A stretch of DNA of 64,000 bases. It comes from an uncultured Duncaniella sp. Its GTDB lineage: Bacteria; Bacteroidota; Bacteroidia; Bacteroidales; Muribaculaceae. Of this stretch, positions 15,851 through 23,694 are shown piece after piece. Position 1 is the first letter of the stretch, and the number at the start of each line of letters is the position of its first letter. The notes beneath the pieces are model-generated. The model had not been told where the DNA came from. It did no database searches and saw only the letters and a program-made list of their open reading frames with translations. The stretch covers positions 186,001 through 250,000 of the forward strand of contig CAJUSW010000001.1 of NCBI GenBank assembly GCA_910589485.1. Reading direction: 5' to 3'. Made by a program: the position numbers and the translations under genes.

Positions 15851-15868
15851 TGTCAGTCATGACTGACA
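15851..15868. promoter_or_regulatory. 18-bp perfect palindrome upstream of groESL
   Basis: TGTCAGTCA-TGACTGACA is perfectly symmetric and ends 11 bases before a sigma-54-type promoter. It does not resemble CIRCE (TTAGCACTC-N9-GAGTGCTAA). Likely the binding site of an activator or repressor. Confidence 0.65.
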
Positions 15869-15879
15869 GTCATATAGTG

Positions 15880-15895
15880 TGGCACGGTTTATGCA
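15880..15895 (+). promoter_or_regulatory. Sigma-54 (-24/-12) promoter of groESL
   Basis: TGGCACGGTTTATGCA differs from the RpoN consensus TGGCACG-N4-TTGCA at one base. The GG and GC dinucleotides are exactly 12 bases apart. The expected start (~15906) gives a 75-nt leader to groES. No TAnnTTTG box is seen in this gap. Confidence 0.65.
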
Positions 15896-15981
15896 TACAT
15901 CTTACCATGAACGCGACAGCCACTTGACGCGACAACCGATATTGAAAAACTTAAACAAACAATATAATCTAAATTACAGAC

Positions 15982-16257
15982 ATGAATATCAAGCCATTAG
16001 CCGACCGTGTGCTCATCCTCCCCACTCCTGCCGAGGAGGTAACCGCCGCAGGTATCATCATCCCCGATTCAGCAAAGGAGAAACCCCTGAGAGGTAGCGT
16101 AATAGCCACCGGCAACGGCACCAAGGACGAAGAAATGGTAGTGAAGACCGGCGACGAGGTACTCTACGGCAAATATGCCGGCACCGAGATCGAACTCGAA
16201 GGCACTAAGTACATCATCATGCGCCAGAGCGACGTGCTCGCCGTAATCGAAAAGTAA
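15982..16257 (+). CDS. groS: Co-chaperonin GroES
   Basis: Caps the GroEL ring and closes the folding chamber. 91 residues, the normal length: starts MNIKPLADRVLILPTPAEE, contains the mobile-loop region TAAGIIIPDSAKEKPLRGSV and ends with the conserved YIIMRQSDVLAVIEK. The hydrophobic III tripeptide that binds GroEL is present. It is first in a two-gene operon, 71 bases before groEL, with a sigma-54-type promoter and palindrome upstream. Confidence 0.98.
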   Translation: MNIKPLADRVLILPTPAEEVTAAGIIIPDSAKEKPLRGSVIATGNGTKDEEMVVKTGDEVLYGKYAGTEIELEGTKYIIMRQSDVLAVIEK

Positions 16258-16328
16258 TCAGGATATTTTCTTCCTACAACTTTTCTATTTCACAACCCAT
16301 CCATTCACTGTTTTAATCATCAATTATC

Positions 16329-17966
16329 ATGGCAAAAGAAATTAAATTTGACATAAAGGCTCGCGAAGAGCTCAAAAAAGGTGTCGACGCTCTCGCCGAT
16401 GCCGTAAAGGTAACACTTGGCCCCAAGGGTCGTAACGTAATCATCGAGAAGAAGTTTGGCGCTCCCCACATCACCAAGGACGGTGTGAGCGTGGCCCGTG
16501 AGGTAGAGCTCGAGGACGCTTTCCAGAACATGGGAGCACAGCTCGTAAAGGAGGTAGCATCCAAGACCGGCGACGATGCCGGTGATGGCACAACCACCGC
16601 TACCGTACTCGCCCAGGCCATCGTGAACGTAGGTCTCAAAAACGTTGCAGCCGGTGCCAACCCCATGGACATCAAGCGCGGTATCGACCGTGCCGTGGCA
16701 ATCGTAGTTGAAGGCATCAAGGCTCAGAGCGAAGAGGTTGGCGACGACTTCAAGAAGATCGAGGACGTAGCCCGCATCTCAGCCAACAACGACGAGGCTA
16801 TCGGCCGTCTCATCGCCGAGGCCATGAAGAAAGTAAAGAAAGAGGGTGTGATCACTGTTGACGAGGCCAAGGGTACCGAGACCACTGTCGACATCGTGGA
16901 GGGTATGCAGTTTGACCGCGGTTACATCTCCCCCTACTTCGTGACCGATACCGAGAAAATGGAGTGCGTGATGGAGAACCCCTTCATCCTCCTCTTCGAC
17001 AAGAAGATCTCCAATATCAAGGATATCCTCCCCGTGCTCGAGGCCACCGCTCAGAGCGGACGCGGACTCGTGATCATCTCCGAGGACGTTGACCAGGAAG
17101 CCCTCGCCACTCTCGTGGTAAACCGTCTGCGCGGTTCTCTCAAGGTTTGTGCAGTGAAGGCTCCCGGCTTCGGCGACCGTCGCAAGGAGATGCTCGAGGA
17201 TATCGCCATCCTCACAGGCGGAACCGTAATCTCGGAAGAGAAGGGCATGCAGCTCGCCAACGCTACCGTCGAGATGCTCGGCCGCGCTGAGAAGGTGACC
17301 ATCAACAAGGAGAACACCACCATCGTTAACGGTGCCGGCAACAAGCAGAACATCGCAGCCCGCGTAGCCCAGATCAAGACCCAGATCGAGCAGACCACAA
17401 GCGACTATGACCGCGAGAAGCTCCAGGAGCGTCTTGCCAAGCTCGCCGGTGGCGTGGCCGTACTCCACATCGGTGCTCCCAGCGAGGTGGAGATGAAGGA
17501 GAAGAAGGACCGCGTGGACGACGCTCTCAGCGCAACCCGTGCTGCCATTGCCGAGGGTATCGTACCCGGTGGAGGTGTAGCCTACATCCGTTGCGTGAAA
17601 CTCCTCGAGAACGTCAAGGGCGACAACGATGACGAGACCACAGGTATCCAGATCATACGTCGTGCCATCGAGGAGCCCCTCCGCCAGATCGTAGCCAACG
17701 CAGGCGAAGAGGGTGCCGTAGTGGTACAGAAAGTAAAGGACGGCAACGCCGACTTCGGCTACAACGCCCGCACCGACAAGTATGAGAACCTCATGGCCGC
17801 CGGCGTGATCGATCCTGCCAAGGTGACACGTGTGGCTCTTGAGAACGCCGCTTCCATCGCCGGAATGTTCCTCACCACTTCATGCGTGATCGCCGAGAAG
17901 AAGGAGGAGAATCCCGCTCCCGCAATGCCCGCTCCCGGTATGGGTGGCATGGGCGGCATGATGTAA
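16329..17966 (+). CDS. groL: Chaperonin GroEL (Hsp60)
   Basis: ATP-driven tetradecameric folding chamber in the cytoplasm. 545 residues, full length. Visible family features: MAKEIKFDIKAREELKKGVD start, VTLGPKGRNVIIEKKFG, the ATP-binding GDGTTTATVLAQ, apical-domain segments, AAIAEGIVPGGGVAYIR, and a Gly-Met tail GMGGMGGMM. Codon use is strongly biased (AAG, CTC, ATC), as expected of a highly expressed gene. The operon ends at a strong hairpin (18008-18046). Confidence 0.99.
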   Translation: MAKEIKFDIKAREELKKGVDALADAVKVTLGPKGRNVIIEKKFGAPHITKDGVSVAREVELEDAFQNMGAQLVKEVASKTGDDAGDGTTTATVLAQAIVNVGLKNVAAGANPMDIKRGIDRAVAIVVEGIKAQSEEVGDDFKKIEDVARISANNDEAIGRLIAEAMKKVKKEGVITVDEAKGTETTVDIVEGMQFDRGYISPYFVTDTEKMECVMENPFILLFDKKISNIKDILPVLEATAQSGRGLVIISEDVDQEALATLVVNRLRGSLKVCAVKAPGFGDRRKEMLEDIAILTGGTVISEEKGMQLANATVEMLGRAEKVTINKENTTIVNGAGNKQNIAARVAQIKTQIEQTTSDYDREKLQERLAKLAGGVAVLHIGAPSEVEMKEKKDRVDDALSATRAAIAEGIVPGGGVAYIRCVKLLENVKGDNDDETTGIQIIRRAIEEPLRQIVANAGEEGAVVVQKVKDGNADFGYNARTDKYENLMAAGVIDPAKVTRVALENAASIAGMFLTTSCVIAEKKEENPAPAMPAPGMGGMGGMM

Positions 17967-18007
17967 GCCCCCTATGATGTCATAGACTGACAATCACATA
18001 AAACCAC

Positions 18008-18046
18008 AACCCCGCTGTAGAATGATATCAATACTACAGCGGGGTT
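18008..18046 (+). terminator. groESL terminator, possibly bidirectional
   Basis: Perfect 13-bp stem AACCCCGCTGTAG / CTACAGCGGGGTT followed by GATTTTTAT on the plus strand. The convergent MATE gene stops 23 bases further on, so it may serve both. Confidence 0.85.
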
Positions 18047-18068
18047 GATTTTTATCTCTTTTCAATGC

Positions 18069-19448
18069 TTACCTAACCTTATCCATCTTGGCCACAGCCT
18101 TACTGAAAGCCCTGTACAACAGCACCGAGGCCACAATCAATGCCACTGAGAAACTGTAATAGATACCCACAGTCTCCAGCCCCATCCCCCGCGAGAGGAA
18201 CAGCAACATGGGGATACCCACCACCAGATAGCTCACAAGAGCCACCCAAAGCAACGGCTTGACATCTCCCGTACCCCTCAGTGCGTTGGCATACGTGAGC
18301 TGTATGGCATCGCCATACTGATACAACACGAGCGGGATCAGCAGAGCCATCGCCGCCACTGTCACCTCAGGATCGGGGGTGAACAGATGTATCAGCCTCT
18401 CGCCACCAATCAGGAATATAGCCGAAGCCACAGTGCCGAGTATGAGGTTAAGATGAATACCCGCCAAAGTGATTCGCCTCATTCCGTTGACATCGCGCAG
18501 ACCGGCATAATTGGCCACCTTGACCGATGTGGCCACGCCGAAGCTTATATATGTCATGAATCCGAGCTGAGCCATGGTGTTGATTACCTGATATGACGCA
18601 AGCTGTATCTTGCCGAACCATCCCGACACTATTGCGCCGAACGCCCACAGCAGACACTCCACCCCGCTTTGTATCATCACCGGATAGGACATCAGCCACA
18701 CCATGCGGCACGTATTACCCCTGTCGCGCCATCCGGCACGAAATCCCTCCTTGTAAGGACGGTACCTTCGCGAGAAAAGCATGAACAGAAGAATACCCGT
18801 CATTGCCGTCCATCGGGCTGTGAGTGTACTGAGGCCGGCACCTACGAGACCAAGCTCGGGAGCACCGAAATGACCGAATATCAACGCATAATTGCCCACG
18901 ATATTTATCACATTGGCCCCAAGTATCATCCACATAGGGGTAGCCGTATCGGTGGTACCGTTGGCCGTCTGCTGGCAACAGTTGAACACCGCCATCGGCA
19001 CCAATGTCGCCAGTACTATCACATAGTACTCCCTTATCAATGGCAACAGCTCCTCAGGCTGTCCGAAACAGTCAAGAAAGAAATACAGCACACCCATTAT
19101 AAGAGTGAAACAGAGCGATATCGCCAGATTGACCATCAATCCTCCGCGAAGAGTGATCCCCACACGCCTGTGCTCACCTCGGCTGAACAGAGATCCCACT
19201 ATCGGCGTCATGCCTGAGGCGAAACCTATCTGCATCACGATCACTATCATGAACAGACTGTTGACAAACGCCGCCGCGGCAAGCTCGTTTGTTCCATATG
19301 CTCCCACCATCATGGTATCGGCAAAACTCACCACTATTATTCCCACCTGGGTAACAAACACCGGAAGCCCGAGCCTTATCAGACTTTTGTATTCCTCCTT
19401 GTAGGATTTCCAGAAACCGGTCTTTTCTTTCAATGACAATGCGGACAT
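18069..19448 (-). CDS. MATE family multidrug efflux transporter
   Basis: Inner-membrane cation-coupled exporter of the NorM/DinF type. 459 residues from the ATG at 19448 (MSALSLKEKTGFWKSYKEEY); a longer upstream frame adds residues with no family match. Twelve membrane helices in two repeats, with RLGLPVFVTQVGIIVVSFAD at the start of repeat 1 and the matching MSYPVMIQSGVECLLWAFG at the start of repeat 2. SFADTMMVGAYGTNELAAAAF is the typical MATE segment. Substrate cannot be predicted. Single-gene unit between two terminators. Confidence 0.92.
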   Translation of the reverse strand: MSALSLKEKTGFWKSYKEEYKSLIRLGLPVFVTQVGIIVVSFADTMMVGAYGTNELAAAAFVNSLFMIVIVMQIGFASGMTPIVGSLFSRGEHRRVGITLRGGLMVNLAISLCFTLIMGVLYFFLDCFGQPEELLPLIREYYVIVLATLVPMAVFNCCQQTANGTTDTATPMWMILGANVINIVGNYALIFGHFGAPELGLVGAGLSTLTARWTAMTGILLFMLFSRRYRPYKEGFRAGWRDRGNTCRMVWLMSYPVMIQSGVECLLWAFGAIVSGWFGKIQLASYQVINTMAQLGFMTYISFGVATSVKVANYAGLRDVNGMRRITLAGIHLNLILGTVASAIFLIGGERLIHLFTPDPEVTVAAMALLIPLVLYQYGDAIQLTYANALRGTGDVKPLLWVALVSYLVVGIPMLLFLSRGMGLETVGIYYSFSVALIVASVLLYRAFSKAVAKMDKVR

Positions 19449-19502
19449 AAACTCAAGAATTAAAGCTACTCGATATATGAATGACACACTCTTAATAAAA
19501 AG

Positions 19503-19535
19503 CAAGGGGACACCATGACATGACGGTGTCCCTTG
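19503..19535 (-). terminator. Terminator of the ECF sigma operon
   Basis: CAAGGGGACACC / GGTGTCCCTTG stem; on the minus strand it follows the stop at 19605 and is trailed by CTTTTTATT. Confidence 0.75.
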
Positions 19536-19604
19536 TATCAATATTTCACAGTGCAAAATTAGCTTTTATAATACTAATTTCAGCACACTAAACAATATTT
19601 AACT

Positions 19605-20000
19605 CTAATTCCTGTCATTATCACCCTTCATGGCAAACGCTATGTTATAAGTGCTGACCGACACGAATATGGAAATCAACCCCACCACACAATATGCACC
19701 CACCGTAGCGAGCACCTCTATCACACCTGCGTCAATGCCATACCCTCCGCCCGAGGCCATATGCACCAACGCCGATCTCAGATAAGGCATCACCATGGCA
19801 AGGAGCAAGCCTACCACCACTCCCGCCAGTCCCGACATGACCGCTATGCGTCTGCCGGCCTTATGGCTGGCAGAGTTGTGTTGCTTCACCATCTCCACCG
19901 CATCGAGATTCCTATCCAGACGCGCCATGAAATCGAGCCGGCTCGACAGTTCAGGATTAAAATCCTCAAACAGCTTCTTTATATTATCATCCTGTTGCAT
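19605..20000 (-). CDS. Small membrane protein of the ECF sigma operon
   Basis: 131 residues. The N-terminal ~50 are soluble, charged and helical (NIKKLFEDFNPELSSRLDFMARLDRNLDAVEMVKQ type), followed by two membrane helices at about 51-72 and 92-118. Starts 11 bases after the sigma gene stop, so translation is probably coupled. The soluble N-terminus and position suggest an anti-sigma-like regulator, but no zinc (HxxxCxxC) motif is present and I do not recognise a family with certainty. Confidence 0.65.
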   Translation of the reverse strand: MQQDDNIKKLFEDFNPELSSRLDFMARLDRNLDAVEMVKQHNSASHKAGRRIAVMSGLAGVVVGLLLAMVMPYLRSALVHMASGGGYGIDAGVIEVLATVGAYCVVGLISIFVSVSTYNIAFAMKGDNDRN

Positions 20001-20011
20001 ATCAAAAATTT

Positions 20012-20497
20012 TTAAAGAGTTCCGCCCGAAAGCATATCCTTCAGATGCGCCCTGCCTCTCGACAGCTGTTGCTTCACTGCATCCTGAGAGGAATCAATTA
20101 TCTCGGCTATCTCCTTTATAGAATACCCTTCGAGGTAAAACAGCAGTATCGCCGTGCGCTCCCGTCCCGACAGGCGGTCGAGCGCATTGTAGAGTTCCTG
20201 GTAGCGGAAACTATCATCGGCAACATCACCCGACACCTCATCGGCCACCGCTTCCACCCGCACGGTCGGTCTCACGGCCCTGCGGGCGTTTATAAACGTA
20301 TTGTAGGCTATCCGGTATATCCATGCCGTAAACCTCGCCTCGTCCCTAATGCTGTCACTTGAAAGATAAGCCTTGATATAAGTCTCCTGCGCTATATCGT
20401 CGGCCAGAGCAGAATCCCCACAGCAAAGAGCCACAAGGAAACGCCTCAACGCCCCCTGTGTGCTCTCCACATGCGATATGAATTGCTCGCGGTTCAT
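20012..20497 (-). CDS. ECF-type RNA polymerase sigma factor
   Basis: 161 residues: region 2 at about 10-75 (GDSALADDIAQETYIKAYLS, then ARFTAWIYRIAYNTFINARR) and region 4 at about 105-155 with the HTH YSIKEIAEIIDSSQDAVKQQ and LSRGRAHLKDML. There is no region 1.1 or 3, as expected for ECF factors. Its start abuts the DUF6249 gene stop and the following gene starts 11 bases later, so three genes are translated as a unit. The regulon is unknown; self-control is common in this class. Confidence 0.93.
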   Translation of the reverse strand: MNREQFISHVESTQGALRRFLVALCCGDSALADDIAQETYIKAYLSSDSIRDEARFTAWIYRIAYNTFINARRAVRPTVRVEAVADEVSGDVADDSFRYQELYNALDRLSGRERTAILLFYLEGYSIKEIAEIIDSSQDAVKQQLSRGRAHLKDMLSGGTL

Positions 20498-20917
20498 TTA
20501 CTCACTGCAATCGTCGGTGAACTCCTGCTTGCGTATCACATAATAGGTGATGAGATACCCCGCACCTACAGCCAGCAACACACCCGTAGCAATGATATAG
20601 AATCCCATATCGTCCACCGACATGCTACCGGCAAAGCCCATCCAAGCCAAAGCTATGCCCGCGGCCACTCCGCTCAACGAGAAAATGCACCCGCGTAGCA
20701 GGTAAGTCGCAAGCCTGTCCTTCATCGTCCTGCGCTTCTCACCGAAAGCCTCGGCGAGCTTGTCGGCATCAATACCGCCATTGGCCTTAATAGCCTCTAT
20801 CAACACTTCGGCACGCCTGTTGTCCTTATTGGTCCTGGACCTGTACACGAGCCATACTATCAGCACCGGTAGTGCCACACATACTCCAAGAGGTATCAAA
20901 ATTGCTTCTAAATCCAT
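20498..20917 (-). CDS. DUF6249-like membrane protein
   Basis: 139 residues: one membrane helix at about 5-24 (ILIPLGVCVALPVLIVWLVY), a soluble linker with AEVLIEAIKANGGIDADKLAEAF, then two helices at about 85-125. The layout and linker match DUF6249 proteins, which in Bacteroidales are often found beside ECF sigma genes. First gene of the operon. Function unknown; a membrane signalling or anti-sigma-associated role is inference from context. Confidence 0.7.
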   Translation of the reverse strand: MDLEAILIPLGVCVALPVLIVWLVYRSRTNKDNRRAEVLIEAIKANGGIDADKLAEAFGEKRRTMKDRLATYLLRGCIFSLSGVAAGIALAWMGFAGSMSVDDMGFYIIATGVLLAVGAGYLITYYVIRKQEFTDDCSE

Positions 20918-21183
20918 AATATAGTCTTTTTCTGTTTAGTAATACGGTTTATGAGACATCTCGCTTATATGACACATCCCGTTGACCTAAGGTGACATCC
21001 TCGTTGGCGAAATAATCATTTTTATTGGCCAACAACCGTTTTTCATCCTCAAAAATACTCCAATTTACCCACTTTTGATTATCCTCCCCACATTTTTTCA
21101 TGAAAATTTACCAATTTTTAGTGAATTTTTGTGGCTTTAAATGATAGTAATTTTGCATCGGAAAAATCAATCATCACACTATC
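20918..21183. other. Divergent intergenic region, sigma operon / porin operon
   Basis: 266 AT-rich bases with no gene. The plus-strand porin promoter is clear (21129-21155). No convincing TAnnTTTG box faces the sigma operon, which may use another sigma factor, possibly its own. Confidence 0.5.
21129..21155 (+). promoter_or_regulatory. Promoter of the porin-imelysin-cytochrome operon
   Basis: TTG at 21129-21131, a 16-base spacer, then TAATTTTG at 21148-21155; the TTG sits in a TTTTTG run. Leader about 25 nt. No terminator is seen between the following four genes. Confidence 0.65.
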
Positions 21184-22485
21184 ATGAATCGACTGCTTAT
21201 CGGTACCATCATCGCGCTGTCGGCTTCAGCCACAGCCTTGGGCGCTCCTCACTTGCCCGAGACCACCGGCACCACCTCCGAGTCTGCCCCTCGTAAATCG
21301 CGCCTGAGCATAGGAGGTTACGGTGAAGCCGTAATGACCCGCAACTTTTTCAGTGACAGCTATCTGCGCTACACCACACCCGAGAATTACAAAAAAAGCT
21401 CCCACGGACGTTTCGACATCCCCCACATGGTGATATTCCTCGGCTATGACTTCGGCAAAGGCTGGAGCATGAGTTCCGAGATAGAGTTTGAGCACGGTGG
21501 CACCGAGAGCGCAATCGAAATCGAGCCTGAAGAGGCCGGCGAATATGAGAGCGAGATCGAGCGTGGCGGCGAGGTTGCCCTCGAGCAGTTCTGGATACAG
21601 AAATCATTCATGCCTCAGTTCAACGTGCGCGCCGGTATGCTCGTGGTGCCTGTGGGACAGACCAACGCCCACCACATGCCCACCGAGTTCTTCGGTGTCT
21701 ACCGCCCCGAGGGCGAGAACACCATCATGCCCTGCACATGGCACGAAGTGGGACTGAGCCTCTGGGGACAGGCAGGCGACTGGCGTTACGAAGCCATGTT
21801 CCTCCCCGGACTCGACAGCGACCGCTTCGGCAACCAGGGATGGATACACGACGGAGCCGGATCGCCCTACGAATTCAAGATTGCCAACCGCTATGCTGCC
21901 GCAGTGCGCGTCGACAACACTTCCATCCCTCACCTGCGCCTGTCGGTATCAGGCTACATCGGCGACAGCTTCAGCAACACCCTCTATCCCACCGACGGCA
22001 AGAACGTGAGCGGTGTCCACGGCACCGTGGCCATCGGTTCATTCGACTTCGCCTATACCCACCGCAACCTCATTGCCCGCGGACACTTCGACTACGGCCA
22101 CCTCTCCGATGCCAAAGCCATCACCGACTTCAACATGGGCATGTCCAAGAATTCCGTGTCCAAGCGCCAGCGCATCGGCAGTGCCGCCATTGCCACCGGC
22201 ATCGAGGCCGGCTACAATGTCCTGAGCCTGGTCAACGGATACGCCCAGAGCCCCCAGCGTCTGTTTGTATTCGGACGCTACGACTACTATGATTCGCAAT
22301 ACAAGATGGAACACGACCCCAAGAACGAGTGGTGCCACCGCCAGCGCATAGCCGCTGGCCTTAACTACTACCCCATCCCCCAGATTGTGGTCAAGGGCGA
22401 ATACTCCATCGGCCTGCTCGACAAGCGATACAACAACGAGCCATCCATATCCCTCGGCATAGCCTACTCGGGATGGTTCCTCTGA
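21184..22485 (+). CDS. Outer-membrane porin (phosphate-selective porin O/P-like)
   Basis: 433 residues: signal peptide (MNRLLIGTIIALSASATALGA), then an alternating beta-strand barrel from about residue 40 (LSIGGYGEAVMTRNFF) to a C-terminal aromatic end (SLGIAYSGWFL). The segment FGVYRPEGENTIMPCTWHEVGLSLWGQ and the constriction-loop-like FNVRAGMLVVPVGQTN resemble OprO/OprP-like barrels of Bacteroidetes. An acidic patch ESAIEIEPEEAGEYESEIERGG near residues 100-125 could face the pore and favour cations. First gene of the imelysin/di-heme operon. Substrate unknown; an iron or other metal route is inferred from context. Confidence 0.82.
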   Translation: MNRLLIGTIIALSASATALGAPHLPETTGTTSESAPRKSRLSIGGYGEAVMTRNFFSDSYLRYTTPENYKKSSHGRFDIPHMVIFLGYDFGKGWSMSSEIEFEHGGTESAIEIEPEEAGEYESEIERGGEVALEQFWIQKSFMPQFNVRAGMLVVPVGQTNAHHMPTEFFGVYRPEGENTIMPCTWHEVGLSLWGQAGDWRYEAMFLPGLDSDRFGNQGWIHDGAGSPYEFKIANRYAAAVRVDNTSIPHLRLSVSGYIGDSFSNTLYPTDGKNVSGVHGTVAIGSFDFAYTHRNLIARGHFDYGHLSDAKAITDFNMGMSKNSVSKRQRIGSAAIATGIEAGYNVLSLVNGYAQSPQRLFVFGRYDYYDSQYKMEHDPKNEWCHRQRIAAGLNYYPIPQIVVKGEYSIGLLDKRYNNEPSISLGIAYSGWFL

Positions 22486-22490
22486 TCAGA

Positions 22491-22508
22491 ATAAGTAAGT
22501 CTTAAAAA
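22491..22508 (+). repeat. Solo end of the MITE-like repeat
   Basis: ATAAGTAAGTCTTAAAAA is identical over 18 bases to the end of the repeat element at 11769-11960 but stands alone between the porin stop and the imelysin gene. Confidence 0.5.
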
Positions 22509-22526
22509 CCAAAAATCACAATTATA

Positions 22527-23681
22527 ATGAAAAAATCAATTCTTACTATCGCCACTGCAGTGCTCGCGCTGTCCACAACCTCCTGCTCCGACAGCGACAG
22601 CAACGGCGAGAGCTCGCTCTCGGCCAAGGAGGAAGCTCTCTCGGCCATCACACCCCCCTACATCAACCTCACGGTCCTCCCCACCTACAAGGCTATGACC
22701 GATGCGGCCATTGAACTGCACGAGAAGTGCCTCGACATCCAGACTAAACACGCCGCCGGAACCCTCACAACAGCCGACATCAAGTCGGCCGGCGACACAT
22801 GGAAACTCTCGCGTAAAAGCTGGGAGCTTTCCGAGGCCTTCCTCTTCGGCCCCGCCGCCGACTTCAACATCGACCCCCACATCGACTCATGGCCTCTCGA
22901 CAAGGACGCTATGGAAACCCTGCTCGCCGACCTGCGTGCCGGAAAGGAATACTCCATCGACACCAACCTTAATTATGGCCTGCTCGGATTCCACTCCGTG
23001 GAGTACATGCTCTTTGAGCTGAGTGCCGACGGTCAATCATCTCTCCCCCACTCCACCTCCTACACCCCCGAGGAACTCAAGTATCTCACCATCGTCACCG
23101 AGGATCTGCGCAACCAGTGCGTATGCCTTGAGGCTTGCTGGGCCGGCACCGACAATATCAGCTCAGCCAAGCAGGCTATTCTCGAAGATGCCGAGCTCGA
23201 CAAGAACTACAGCTACGGCCAGTGGATGATCAACGCCGGCCAGCCCGGATCACTCTTCAAGACCTATCAGGAAGTTGCCGAGGATATCCTTCAGGGTTGC
23301 ATCGACATCGCCGACGAGGTTGGCAACACCAAGATAGGCCGTCCCAACAGCGGTGTGAGCGACGAGGACCGCAACTATATCGAGTCCCCCTACTCGCTCA
23401 ACTCTATCGAGGACTTCGTTGACAACATCATCAGCATCCGCAACGCCTACTGCGGTGCTCAATCGGGCGTAGCATCCGTTTCAGCCTACATCCAGGCCCG
23501 CAATCCTCAGCTCGACACCAAGGTACGCGCCGCCATCGACGATGCCATCAACGCTATCAAGGCCATCCCCGAACCCTTCGCAAGCAATGCCAAGGGAGCT
23601 GCCGCCACCAAAGCAAAGACTGTGGTTGGTTCTGATCTTGTCGACGCTCTCGAGGATGCTTACTCCGAGATTTTGAAATAA
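22527..23681 (+). CDS. Imelysin-like (peptidase M75 family) lipoprotein
   Basis: Periplasmic or outer-membrane lipoprotein of the imelysin/EfeO/IrpA group linked to iron handling; members are not proven proteases. Signal peptide ends at TTSC (Cys20). The two-fold helical-bundle body spans about residues 38-380. The diagnostic GxHxxE motif is present as GFHSVEYMLF near residue 155, and the partner WKLSRKSWELSEAFLFGP segment near 92-109. The second half (SLNSIEDFVDNIISIRNAYCG) is the repeat of the fold. 384 residues, usual length. Lies between the porin and the di-heme gene with 41- and 13-base gaps. Confidence 0.9.
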   Translation: MKKSILTIATAVLALSTTSCSDSDSNGESSLSAKEEALSAITPPYINLTVLPTYKAMTDAAIELHEKCLDIQTKHAAGTLTTADIKSAGDTWKLSRKSWELSEAFLFGPAADFNIDPHIDSWPLDKDAMETLLADLRAGKEYSIDTNLNYGLLGFHSVEYMLFELSADGQSSLPHSTSYTPEELKYLTIVTEDLRNQCVCLEACWAGTDNISSAKQAILEDAELDKNYSYGQWMINAGQPGSLFKTYQEVAEDILQGCIDIADEVGNTKIGRPNSGVSDEDRNYIESPYSLNSIEDFVDNIISIRNAYCGAQSGVASVSAYIQARNPQLDTKVRAAIDDAINAIKAIPEPFASNAKGAAATKAKTVVGSDLVDALEDAYSEILK

Positions 23682-23694
23682 ATCCATCTGAAAA

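Noticed and set aside
16779..17468. Minus-strand frame of 229 codons inside groEL
   Set aside because: Mirror of the strongly biased groEL codons; no start context or domain.
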